9,847 nucleotides of DNA from an uncultured Phycisphaerales bacterium. Lineage in GTDB: Bacteria; Planctomycetota; Phycisphaerae; WQYP01. The DNA is taken from the NCBI GenBank assembly GCA_903868035.1, contig CAIPTQ010000090.1, positions 1 through 9,847 of the forward strand, read 5' to 3'. The notes beneath the pieces were generated by a model that was not told where the DNA came from, searched no databases, and was given only the letters and a program-made list of their open reading frames with translations. The position numbers and the translations under genes were made by a program. Shown here piece after piece: positions 1-7,629 of this stretch (position 1 is the stretch's first letter; each line of letters begins with the position of its first letter).

Positions 1-1787
1 ATGCCCCCGCCATAGCCGCCCATGCCCCCCAAGCCCCCGCCCCAGGTGTTGTTGGGCACCGTCATCGCGCGGACGTCGTAGACCCGAATCGCCTGATTAT
101 CCGTGTTGCCATTCAGTTTTTCCTCGGTCGAGATCGTGATCACGCCGTCGATGATCGTGCTCTTCACGGTGGACGTGCCGTTGTTGAGCTGATCGATGAG
201 CTGCTTGAGCACCGTGCGGAACGGCACTTCCTTGAGCCGGATGGTCACCAGGGTGTTGCGATCGATCGCGGTCGGCGTGATGGCCGCCAAAGCCGGCCAA
301 TCCATGTGGATGTTCTTCCCGAGGTTGTCCTGCAGGAAGGTGATCACCTTTTCCAGGCTCTGCCCCTCGGCCGTGATCTCCTTGAGGTTTTCCTCCAGCC
401 GCTCGCGCGTCGCGATGTTCGCCGGGGAATCCTGGGAGTATTCCCCCCCCCCCCGCTTACGAGTGATCTCCGGCCAATTGTCCGGATAGACCATCAGGTC
501 GGCATAGGGAATCAGATGCTCGTTGGTGTCCGTGCTCTGGCGCATCACTTCCAGGCCGGTGCGCCGCTGGATGACCTCGTAATCCCGCGCCGCGATCTTG
601 TTCATCACCAGCCGCAGCGACAGGGCGGCATTTTCATCCTGCGGGTCGATCAGCGTCGCCTGCCGCAGCAGGTCCGCCGCCTCCCGGAACTGCGTGGCGT
701 CGTACAGCTTGCTGGCGTCGGCCACCAGCGCCGCCACCTTCTGGCGGCGGATGGCTTGGGCGGAGTTGTCGCGGTATCTTTCATCGATCAAGGCTTTATC
801 GCGAATCTTCCCCTCCTGGTCCCGCTTATATTGATCCCACTGCACGGTCACCATTTCCAACTGCGACTGGGCGGCCGCGCGCGACGAACTGGCTTCAAAA
901 TCCGAAAAGAGCGTCGGATGCTGGTTGATCAAATCCAGCGCCTGCTGGGCGTTGGCCTGGGCCGCCTGGAACTGCCCGCTTTTCAGGGCGTCCTTCGACG
1001 TCTGCAGCGCCTGCGTGTACAGCGTAATCGTGCGGTCATGTTCAATTAACAGAATCCTCCCGCTGTTGGCCAGCAAACCCCCCGCGGGATTCGCACCCGC
1101 GCCCGGCAGCGGCTCAACGTCCATCGGGTTGGGCCCCACCGCCACCGCCGCTGTGCCCCCCAGCGCGGCCTGCCGCTCGGCGATCCGGGCCTGCAAGGCC
1201 GGTATCCGGCTGTTGTTGGCCGACCCCAAATCCGCCCCCACGGCCAGCACCGAGTTCAACGCGTTCTGCGCATCGGCCACCTTGTTCTGGTCCAGCAGCT
1301 TCTGCGCCTCATCCAGCAGCGCCCGCATCGCCGGCACCTTCTCGGCCTGCATCTGGCGGACCAGCGTCAACTGCAACTGCGCGCTCTGCCTGACATCCTG
1401 CGGGGCCGCCGGGTCGTCCACCACCGACTGGTACTTGGCCGCGGCGCCGGCCAGCCGGCCGGCGTCCAGATCGGCCTTGGCCGCGGCGGAACGCTCCCCG
1501 GGCGCCAGCGCCTTGCCCAGCTCGGCGTCCGTCCTGGCCAGCAGGTCCGCGCGCCTGGCGCGCTGGTCCTCCGGCAGTTGCGCCGGATCGATGCCGGCGA
1601 GGATGCGCTTGGCCTCGGCATAGTTCTTCTGCTCGAAGAGCGCCGCTCCGCGAGTCAACTGTTCCGCGGCGGTCGGCAAATCCTGGGCGTGGGCCGCGCG
1701 CTGCGATGAGAGCAATCCGCCGATCCCCAGAAGGGTGGTGGACATGATGCTGGCCGCCAGCAGACGAGAGCGAAGACGCTGGTTCAA
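1..1787 (-). CDS. pilQ: PilQ-like secretin of the type IV pilus / type II secretion family, N-terminal part (3' end beyond the window)
   Basis: The reading frame is open for 595 codons from a TTG at 1787 to the window edge, and I translated it codon by codon without meeting a stop. Residues 1-34 look like a signal peptide with an AHA|QD cleavage site. Residues about 40-400 are Ala/Gln/Leu-rich helices with TPR-like pieces, the clearest near 348-392. A conserved-looking YPDNWPEI segment lies near 434-441. Residues about 478-555 resemble the small STN/N-type domain before a secretin pore (IRLKEVPFRTVL, then DGVITIST), followed by VYDVRAM at 569-574 and a Gly-rich stretch. The pore domain must lie further left. 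Such proteins form the outer-membrane channel through which pili or substrates pass. The gene follows the pilM cluster but is separated from it by 374 bases. A 12-base G run (coding sense) encodes residues 445-449. A general type II secretin (GspD-like) is the alternative. Confidence 0.85.
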   Translation of the reverse strand, partial: MNQRLRSRLLAASIMSTTLLGIGGLLSSQRAAHAQDLPTAAEQLTRGAALFEQKNYAEAKRILAGIDPAQLPEDQRARRADLLARTDAELGKALAPGERSAAAKADLDAGRLAGAAAKYQSVVDDPAAPQDVRQSAQLQLTLVRQMQAEKVPAMRALLDEAQKLLDQNKVADAQNALNSVLAVGADLGSANNSRIPALQARIAERQAALGGTAAVAVGPNPMDVEPLPGAGANPAGGLLANSGRILLIEHDRTITLYTQALQTSKDALKSGQFQAAQANAQQALDLINQHPTLFSDFEASSSRAAAQSQLEMVTVQWDQYKRDQEGKIRDKALIDERYRDNSAQAIRRQKVAALVADASKLYDATQFREAADLLRQATLIDPQDENAALSLRLVMNKIAARDYEVIQRRTGLEVMRQSTDTNEHLIPYADLMVYPDNWPEITRKRGGGEYSQDSPANIATRERLEENLKEITAEGQSLEKVITFLQDNLGKNIHMDWPALAAITPTAIDRNTLVTIRLKEVPFRTVLKQLIDQLNNGTSTVKSTIIDGVITISTEEKLNGNTDNQAIRVYDVRAMTVPNNTWGGGLGGMGGYGGG

Positions 1788-1793
1788 GGCGTT

Positions 1794-1799
1794 ACTCCT
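1794..1799 (-). promoter_or_regulatory. Ribosome binding site that sets the TTG start of the secretin gene
   Basis: On the minus strand AGGAGT stands 7 nt before TTG at 1787..1785. The next in-frame start, an ATG at residue 15, lies inside the predicted signal peptide hydrophobic region and has no such site. The TTG start also supplies the basic N-terminus (MNQRLRSRLL) expected of an exported protein. Confidence 0.6.
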
Positions 1800-2055
1800 A
1801 TACCACAATCCGAGTCAAACCATCCTGAGGGTGGGATTGAGGACGTGACCTGAAAAAAGAACCGCACGGTGCGCGAGCCGCCCAAAGCCATCCGGGCGCG
1901 CTCGATTCTGTTTTCAGGCTCCAGCCACCACAACCACCCGTTTCCACGCAATGTGACTTTTCGCAAGACTTCGCGAAGAGTCGAAAAATTGTTTTGCCAT
2001 CCCTGGAGTATGAGCCGCCCAGTCCATTTTTGTTGAGGCGAACATGGCACATCCT

Positions 2056-2077
2056 AAAAGCGGTTGCCCCAACCCGC
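2056..2077 (-). terminator. Possible intrinsic terminator after the PilP-position gene
   Basis: In the minus sense, GCGG-G-TTG, loop GGG, CAACCGC forms a stem of 7 pairs with one bulged G, followed at once by TTTT. It lies about 85 bases after the stop codon at 2162. The bulge and the short T-tract make it weak; it may only reduce read-through into the secretin gene. Confidence 0.35.
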
Positions 2078-2161
2078 AAGCGATTCTGCGGAAAAAGTCG
2101 AATTGAACCGTTTTTTCCTAAATGGGTGCATCTCCCCGCCGCGCCGGGGTGACCGTCATCC

Positions 2162-3817
2162 TCACGGACGATTCGTTGGCACCAGCCCGCCGCGCGCCGG
2201 GGGCGGGGTTGGGGTTGGGGTCAGCGTCGGCATGGGCGTTAAGGTGGGCAGCGGAGTGCCTCCGGGTGCCGTGGCCGCCATGGTGGCCGCCGCTTTGGCG
2301 GCGTTCACTTTGCTATTCAATTCATCTTTTTGCTTATTATTCAGGTCTTCCACCGAATCACGGGGCACCAGATTTCCGGATGGATCCTTTAGGATTACAT
2401 GCACATTCGTCTTCTTGCCATCTGGGGACAGCCCCTCCTTAAAATCCACAACCATGAACTTTGTGTCAACCTCAGGTGTCCCCGAAATCTGGCCGCCGAT
2501 GGTCATGCCTTTATCCGCGAAGAACAGGCTCGTGAACCACCGCCCATTCTCCTGTTTGAAAACTTGCACGCTGAGCCAACCCGCCGAATTCGTGCCCGTA
2601 ACGAAAAACGCCATGTCCGAGTGTACGACGACTGGCCCCACGTTCTCAAATTTATCATCTTTCAGCGGGATCACCGGCTCATTCTTCATCGCCTTGTTCG
2701 CCAAGCCGTAGGTCCAGCCGTATCCGGGATTCACCTCCTGGATTTGCACGCGGTATCTATACGTGTGATCCGCTTTCACCGAATCATCCCAGAATGTGAA
2801 CGGCTGGATTTCCAGCGTCTTGATCTGGTCGATCGAGGGCAGCATGTCCCCGCCCGCCGGCACGCCGGGCACGACTCCCGGCACCACTCCGGGCACGGCG
2901 ACGTAGCCGGTGCCGCCTTTCAGGGCGGCTTGAATGTCGGCCCGCAGCTTGGCGGTCTGCGCGACAATATCCGCGGGAATCGGCTTGGATAAAATCGGCG
3001 GCGCCACCGGCAGGCCCTGGGCGTCCCAATAGAACGTCGGCAACTGGATCAACTGGAACTGCGCGTCAATGTCCACCAGCTTGGCGGCCAATTGCCCGGG
3101 CGGCATCGCCACCAGAATGTCGTCGGGGGGCGTCGAACCCTTCGCCGGCGTCACGTCCTCCCACAAGCTCGACCCGCTTTCCTGCCGCTGCACGCGAATC
3201 CGGTACACGATGCCGCGCTGCAATTCCGTCGAGAGCCGATTCTTGTCGACTTCCTTGAGCATCTGCAGGACCATCTTCCCCACCGGCACATACCCGTCGA
3301 TGACCACCACGTTCCGGCTCTGCGGGGTCTTTACCGCCACCGGCTGGCCGTTGACCATCTGGGGCGGCTCCAGCGAGACCTGCATCTGTATGGCCTCGGC
3401 ACGCAGCGCCAATGGTCCCACCGGATCGGGAACTACCGAGGTGTAGACATCATCCACCCCCGGCCCCACGATAAGCTGCGGCGGGACATTTCGCGGCGCA
3501 AACTGCGCCACCTTGAGGTCCATCAGCCACTTGTCCAGCGGCTGGGCGCTGGCTTTGTTTTTATAGTCCGCCAGATAGGGCGGAACTTTCGGCTGCGGCG
3601 GGCCGTTACTGTCCAGCGCGTCCCGCTGATTGTCCATGATCACGATTTGCGCGTGAATCTTCGGCTCGACATCCTTGGGACCGACGGACTCCGTCAGTTC
3701 CGGTATCGTCACCGTCTGCGACGCCAGGTAAAACATGAACACCGCGCCTGCCGCGGCCACGCCCAGCACCAGCTTCTCGAGGTGTTGTTCAAAGATATTG
3801 ATGTTCTTGAGACCCAT
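2162..3817 (-). CDS. Membrane-anchored periplasmic protein in the PilP position of the pilus cluster
   Basis: The product has 551 residues. A short cytoplasmic start (NIFEQHLEK) leads into one membrane helix at about 16-32; the remainder should be periplasmic. Residues about 140-300 are mixed alpha/beta. An elastin-like run of three VPGV units occupies 308-319. A beta-rich section at about 335-475 includes WDDSVKADHTYRYRVQIQEVNPG, which looks fibronectin-like. Residues about 490-518 are Lys/Ala-rich and the end (519-540) is a Pro/Thr tail. The ATG at 3817 is preceded by GGAGG at 7 nt. It sits between the PilO-position gene and the secretin gene, so a role connecting the inner-membrane complex to the secretin is likely. 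It is far longer than classical PilP (under 200 residues) and lacks an obvious lipobox. Its position equals that of Akkermansia Amuc_1099; I did not establish homology. Confidence 0.8.
   Translation of the reverse strand: MGLKNINIFEQHLEKLVLGVAAAGAVFMFYLASQTVTIPELTESVGPKDVEPKIHAQIVIMDNQRDALDSNGPPQPKVPPYLADYKNKASAQPLDKWLMDLKVAQFAPRNVPPQLIVGPGVDDVYTSVVPDPVGPLALRAEAIQMQVSLEPPQMVNGQPVAVKTPQSRNVVVIDGYVPVGKMVLQMLKEVDKNRLSTELQRGIVYRIRVQRQESGSSLWEDVTPAKGSTPPDDILVAMPPGQLAAKLVDIDAQFQLIQLPTFYWDAQGLPVAPPILSKPIPADIVAQTAKLRADIQAALKGGTGYVAVPGVVPGVVPGVPAGGDMLPSIDQIKTLEIQPFTFWDDSVKADHTYRYRVQIQEVNPGYGWTYGLANKAMKNEPVIPLKDDKFENVGPVVVHSDMAFFVTGTNSAGWLSVQVFKQENGRWFTSLFFADKGMTIGGQISGTPEVDTKFMVVDFKEGLSPDGKKTNVHVILKDPSGNLVPRDSVEDLNNKQKDELNSKVNAAKAAATMAATAPGGTPLPTLTPMPTLTPTPTPPPARGGLVPTNRP
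2199..2220 (+). other. G-quadruplex motif on the template strand at the end of the PilP-position gene
   Basis: The plus strand carries four G-tracts of 5, 4, 4 and 4 bases separated by 1-2 base loops, partly a telomere-like GGGGTT repeat. In the gene this encodes the Pro/Thr tail, so codon choice for Pro and Thr accounts for some of it. As a folding motif it is strong; function is unknown. Confidence 0.55.
2858..2896 (-). repeat. Short tandem repeat encoding three VPGV units
   Basis: A roughly 12-base unit is repeated three times within the PilP-position gene and encodes VPGV-VPGV-VPGV-P (residues 308-320). The copies differ at third codon positions, so the repeat is not freshly made. It probably forms a flexible linker between two folded parts. 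Confidence 0.7.
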
Positions 3818-3850
3818 GTTTGGTCCTCCGTCCGATGAGCGGCCAGATTA

Positions 3851-3863
3851 AATTGTGACAATT
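3851..3863. promoter_or_regulatory. Perfect 13-base dyad between the PilO- and PilP-position genes
   Basis: AATTGT-G-ACAATT is a perfect inverted repeat with a one-base centre. It lies in the 76-base gap, 34 bases before the ATG at 3817, in an AT-rich patch of otherwise GC-rich DNA. It could be a protein-binding site; the stem is too AT-rich for a strong RNA hairpin and no T-tract follows. Function is not shown. Confidence 0.35.
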
Positions 3864-3893
3864 CCGTGTGAAACATCCGTAAGAACCGGGGCG

Positions 3894-5354
3894 TCACTGC
3901 GCGCCGAGCAGCTTTCTTTCGTCATCGGGCATCAGCGGCTCGGTCCAGCTCCGGAACAGCACGCATTCCACGAGCATTTCCACCTCCACGACCGGCCCGT
4001 CGCCATACAGATACCCGCTGCCCGCCCGATCCAGCGGATCGATCGCGCGCTGCTGCATGTTGGTGATCGTGTAGCCCATGTTCTGCTTGTAGAACTGGTC
4101 GATGAACTTGAACAGGTACGCCGGATCGATGTCCAGCACCACCGACATGTAGACCACGTCGTAGGTCTGGCCGGCGGCCCGGCCCGTCATGCCCAGTTTG
4201 TAGTCCGTGCCGTTGGGCGTGATGGGCAGCGTCAACCCGCCGCCGCCGGGCTTGGTGTCGGGCTGGCCTGAGTTGCCGCCGGCCACCGTGGGCCCGGAGA
4301 CCGGCAGGCCCGCCCCGCCGGGGCCTGTGTTGGCGTTGGTGACGGTGAAAAACAGCAATCCGGGATCCAGGGTCGGGCCCTGGATGCCCATCGTGGGCGT
4401 GGTGCTGTTGAGATAGCGATTCCGCGCGTTATTGCCGATTACGATGCGCGTCAGGCGTTTCACCGGGGCCTTGCCGACGTTCTTGTCGATCGGAAGGGCG
4501 CCGGCCAGCGCCTGGTTGTTGAGGGTGACAATCGCCTTCACCACGTCGGACTGCAGCCAACTGTCCACGAACGCCTCGAACACCATCATGGAGTCCGGGG
4601 CGTTATCCTTGTCCAGCCAGTCGCGCCGTTGGAATGCGTATTGTTCGACATACATGTGCAGGCTCGCCGCGCGGTTCATCACCTGCTCTTTCTGATAAGC
4701 CATGAGCTCCCGCGGCGACTGGGGATTGCCCGCCGCGCCGCCCAGGGCGCCGATGCCGCCGATGCCGGCCGGCCTCGTCTTGGCGGCTTCGCGCGCCTCA
4801 AAATCAATTTTCAATTTGTCCGGCTTGGGCGGCATGGCCGCGTCATCCTCGACCTCCGTCAGCGCCCCCGTGGCCATCCAATTCCGCCACATGCGGAACT
4901 GCTGGCCGTATTCCCCCTTGAACAGCATCGCTTCGCCCACATTCACCACCGGTAAAAAATTGGGTTTCGGTTTCCCCGCCGCATTGTTGGGCAACGGCAA
5001 CACCGGCACCACCCGATTGTTCACCATGTTCACGCGCCCCCGCGCATTGCCTTCGCGCGCCGCCGTCTCGACACCTGCCTGCTCGTCCTTGATGCTCTTC
5101 ATCATCCGGTCCTTGGCTTCCACGTACAACTGCGACGGGATGCCCGCCTTGGGTGGCCAGCCGGGCAGCAGCAGGGGCTCCTTGATGTAGCCCTTGATCT
5201 TGGTGATGCGGTTGTAACGCTCCAGCATCGCGGACGTCAGCTCCCCTTTCAGCGACGGCACCGCGAAGGGTATCGGCGCGAAGGCCCACACCAGCACGAG
5301 CAGCGCCACGCTCCCGCAGATCAATAGGGTCAGGTTTTCTTTCACGAACTTCAT
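3894..5354 (-). CDS. Membrane-anchored periplasmic protein in the PilO position of the pilus cluster
   Basis: The product has 486 residues with one N-terminal membrane helix at about 8-26 after MKFVKEN, then a helical periplasmic region rich in charged residues. A Gly/Pro-rich linker covers about 342-373. A C-terminal domain at about 385-470 shows alternating beta-alpha-beta pieces: TYDVVYMSVVLDID, then a helix PAYLFKFIDQFYKQN, then strands around YTITNMQQR and VEVEMLVECVLF. This is the pattern of the ferredoxin-like periplasmic domains of PilO and PilN, which is why I infer a PilO role in the inner-membrane alignment complex. The ATG at 5354 has AAGGAG at 7 nt. The gene starts 46 bases after the PilM-PilN fusion. 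Classical PilO is about 200 residues, so this is more than twice as long. Its place matches that of Akkermansia Amuc_1100; homology was not tested. Confidence 0.8.
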   Translation of the reverse strand: MKFVKENLTLLICGSVALLVLVWAFAPIPFAVPSLKGELTSAMLERYNRITKIKGYIKEPLLLPGWPPKAGIPSQLYVEAKDRMMKSIKDEQAGVETAAREGNARGRVNMVNNRVVPVLPLPNNAAGKPKPNFLPVVNVGEAMLFKGEYGQQFRMWRNWMATGALTEVEDDAAMPPKPDKLKIDFEAREAAKTRPAGIGGIGALGGAAGNPQSPRELMAYQKEQVMNRAASLHMYVEQYAFQRRDWLDKDNAPDSMMVFEAFVDSWLQSDVVKAIVTLNNQALAGALPIDKNVGKAPVKRLTRIVIGNNARNRYLNSTTPTMGIQGPTLDPGLLFFTVTNANTGPGGAGLPVSGPTVAGGNSGQPDTKPGGGGLTLPITPNGTDYKLGMTGRAAGQTYDVVYMSVVLDIDPAYLFKFIDQFYKQNMGYTITNMQQRAIDPLDRAGSGYLYGDGPVVEVEMLVECVLFRSWTEPLMPDDERKLLGAQ

Positions 5355-5400
5355 AGTGCAACTCCTTCTTTCGGAGGCTGCCGGTATTCAGACACAGGTC

Positions 5401-7503
5401 TCATTTAACCTCGTTCTTGATGTGAACCTTGAAGTACACGGTAAACGTATAGGTGTTCGCCATCGGTTTGGCCTTGGTGTTGGGATGCGGCGCCAGCAGA
5501 TCCAGCGGTTCGGACATGACCGGTGACGCCCCGGACGCCCCGGTGAGATCCGCCCCCGGACCCGTCGTGGGGTGTGGGATCCCCGTGATCTCGTAGAAGA
5601 ACATGTCCCAGAACGGGCCTGGGGTGATGTTGCCCCAGGGCTTGACGTTAGCAGCGCCGCCCCCGCCGGCCGCCACCGCCACCGGCCCGCCATATACCCC
5701 GGCTCCGCCGACGGGCTGGGGCTTGATCAGGCGGCCACTGTAAATGCCCCCTTCAAAGTAATACGCCCGCGGGATCTGGTCCCCCGCCGGCTTGTTTACC
5801 GGGGCCTTGTTCATGATGGTGGTCAGGTACTGATAGACTATGTCCTGAAGCTGACGTTCCGTGGGGGTGTCGCCCAACCGCGCATAGCCCGTGATCGTCA
5901 CCACAAAGCCGTGATCCGATTCCCCGACCTGTCCCACCGCCGGCTGGGTGCCGGCGCCCCCCGCCGGTGTTACGATCGCGCCCCCGCCTCCGCCCCCTCC
6001 GCCCCCGCCTGCGATTCCGCCGCCCGCCCCGGCGGTTATTTTTGAGAGGTCAATCGCGGACAACGCATTGTTGTAGTCGTAATCCGACGTAATGCCGGTG
6101 ATTGCGATCACCGACCCGGTCAGGCCGCGCTGCTGCGGCAGGGCCGCATAGATGTCCGCCATGATCCCCGGCCAGACCAGCCGCGATTCCACCAGGCTCA
6201 TTTGGGCCTTCACCTTCTTCTCCGCATCATCGTAACCGTTGTCGATATGGTTCCAGGCCGTCCTGAGGTTCAGATCCTTGGCTTCGTCGGCGTCATTGTC
6301 GGCTTTCGCTTTCTGGTTGGCCGCCGAGTCGAAGTCCGCCTTGGCCATATACCACTGCACCCCGATGCTCATCGCCCCCAGCGCCACCAATGCCGAGGCC
6401 CCGATGAACCACGGCTGCTTCTTCTTCCACATCATCGCCCGCGCGATTTCCACCGGCAGCAGGTTCGTCTCGATCGCCGCCAGACCCAGCGCCTGGATCG
6501 CCAGCCCATACGCCGTGGACATCGACAGGATGTTCTCCGAGAACGCGGCCTCCTTCTCCACCTCCACGCTCGCCATCTTGTAATTCTCCAGCCGCGTCAC
6601 CTCCATCTTCAATTCCTGCTGCAAATATTTCTGCAGGTTCGGCAGCTTGAAGGGGTTCCCCATCCCCACGATGCGCTCCAGCCGGCTGTCGCGGTGGCTC
6701 GAATTGTACGCCCCCAGCGACCGCTGAATCTCCGCCACCAGGTCCGCGAAGATCGGCCGCATCGCCTGGTAAATCTGTTTCTGGTACTTGCTCGTCGCCG
6801 CCGTCTTCTTGAGCTGCTCGGCCTTGATGAACTGCTGCTTGAAGCTCTTGGCCAGCGCGTCCGTGAAGTGGTTGCCCCCGATGCTGATCGACCGCAGCCA
6901 CACCCGGCCCTGGTCCATGATTACGATGTCCGTGTGCTCCGCCCCCATGTCGATGATCACCGTCCCCTTGTCGGCCGTCATCCCGTCGTACGCCGCGGCG
7001 TTGTAGACCGCCAGGGGCGACATCTGCACGCCCTGCACGTTCATGTCCACCGCCCGGAAGTTCGACATCACGTGCGCGACGAGTTCCTTTTTCATCGCGA
7101 AGATGCCCACTTCCACGTCCGGCGAGTCCGGATGCTGGAAGGTGTGGTAGTCCCAGTTCACCTGCTCGAGCGGGAAGGGTATCTGCTGGATCGCCTCGAA
7201 CCGCACGATCTCGGGTATCTTCTTGGTCTCCACCGGCGGCAGCTTGACGAACCGCGCGAACGTCGATGACCCCGGCACCCCGATGTACACGATATCCCGG
7301 CGCAGCGAGTGCTTGTGCATGAACTTCTGCAGCGTCGCCCGCGTCGCCGCGTCCCGGTCGACGTCCGGCTCGGTGAGGAACTTGTCGTGCTCGATCACCT
7401 CGAACGCTTCGACGATCACGCGCCCGCCGTCGCGGCGCAGCTTGAGCGCCTTGAGACTCGACACGCCCACGTCGATACCCCAAGCGGCTTGTGTACCTGC
7501 CAT
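5401..7503 (-). CDS. pilM: PilM-PilN fusion: actin-like pilus assembly ATPase domain joined to a membrane-anchored periplasmic domain
   Basis: The product has 700 residues. Residues 1-345 are PilM: the phosphate motif GIDVGVSS at 9-16, VPGSSTFARFVKLPPVE around 76-92, IIDMGAEHTD at 183-192, ISIGG at 206-210 and GMGNP at 280-284 follow the actin/FtsA-like ATPase pattern. ETNLLP at 345-350 is the cytoplasmic PilN motif that PilM grips in classical systems. A membrane helix at about 364-386 follows, then a Lys/Asp-rich helix, a run of 10 glycines (499-508) and a PilN-like segment (FVVTITGYARL, 533-543). PilM and PilN are usually separate genes; here they are one chain. It would tie the cytoplasmic motor to the inner-membrane complex. 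I chose the ATG at 7503 because GGAGG lies 6 nt before it and the family begins close to the GIDVG motif; an in-frame ATG at 7656 would add 51 residues without family likeness. Confidence 0.9.
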   Translation of the reverse strand: MAGTQAAWGIDVGVSSLKALKLRRDGGRVIVEAFEVIEHDKFLTEPDVDRDAATRATLQKFMHKHSLRRDIVYIGVPGSSTFARFVKLPPVETKKIPEIVRFEAIQQIPFPLEQVNWDYHTFQHPDSPDVEVGIFAMKKELVAHVMSNFRAVDMNVQGVQMSPLAVYNAAAYDGMTADKGTVIIDMGAEHTDIVIMDQGRVWLRSISIGGNHFTDALAKSFKQQFIKAEQLKKTAATSKYQKQIYQAMRPIFADLVAEIQRSLGAYNSSHRDSRLERIVGMGNPFKLPNLQKYLQQELKMEVTRLENYKMASVEVEKEAAFSENILSMSTAYGLAIQALGLAAIETNLLPVEIARAMMWKKKQPWFIGASALVALGAMSIGVQWYMAKADFDSAANQKAKADNDADEAKDLNLRTAWNHIDNGYDDAEKKVKAQMSLVESRLVWPGIMADIYAALPQQRGLTGSVIAITGITSDYDYNNALSAIDLSKITAGAGGGIAGGGGGGGGGGAIVTPAGGAGTQPAVGQVGESDHGFVVTITGYARLGDTPTERQLQDIVYQYLTTIMNKAPVNKPAGDQIPRAYYFEGGIYSGRLIKPQPVGGAGVYGGPVAVAAGGGGAANVKPWGNITPGPFWDMFFYEITGIPHPTTGPGADLTGASGASPVMSEPLDLLAPHPNTKAKPMANTYTFTVYFKVHIKNEVK

Positions 7504-7600
7504 CAAACACCTCCAGACCTGCCGGGCAAAGAACAGGCAGAGTAATCCGGGAATCGGGAACTGGCAACCTAGGAAAGTCCGGATGGAAGGTGGTGGGAGG

Positions 7601-7629
7601 AAAAGCCGCCGGCATGTCATGCCGGAGGC
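7601..7629 (-). terminator. Hairpin with T-tract in the pilM leader (attenuator or terminator of the upstream genes)
   Basis: In the minus sense GCC-T-CCGGCAT, loop GAC, ATGCCGG-C-GGC pairs over 10 base pairs with one mismatch and is followed directly by TTTT. The core 7609-7625 is also a perfect DNA dyad, CCGGCATG-T-CATGCCGG. It lies about 100 bases before the pilM start. It could end transcripts from the BNR/MauE-like genes, act as an attenuator for pilM, or be an operator. Confidence 0.45.

Larger units (their letters stand above)
1788..2161. other. 374-base non-coding gap between the PilP-position gene and the secretin gene
   Basis: No open frame here shows a ribosome site or sensible protein composition. 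The stretch holds a weak terminator-like hairpin (2056-2077) and a 10-bp palindrome, cttcgcgaag, near 1969-1978. I found no convincing -35/-10 pair: TTGACT near the secretin start is only 10 nt from a TATAGG that overlaps the ribosome site. It is much longer than the other gaps in the cluster (46 and 76 bases), so the secretin gene may have its own control. Confidence 0.5.

Noticed and set aside
443..454. Frameshift or sequencing error at the 12-base C run
   Set aside because: The secretin frame is the same on both sides of the run and both sides give family-like protein, so the gene is intact as given.
306..1623. Plus-strand open frames opposite the secretin gene
   Set aside because: The minus frame is continuous with recognisable secretin features; these are complements of it.
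1798..2079. Minus-strand open frames of 88-93 codons in the gap before the secretin gene
   Set aside because: No ribosome sites, no recognisable motifs, two overlapping frames of similar length and random-looking composition.
2134..2149. GC-rich hairpin (CCCCG stem, 6-base loop) after the PilP-position gene as a terminator
   Set aside because: No T-tract follows it on either strand.
6202..7269. Long plus-strand open frame, His/Arg/Leu-rich, about 355 codons
   Set aside because: It is the complement of the PilM coding sequence and has unnatural composition.
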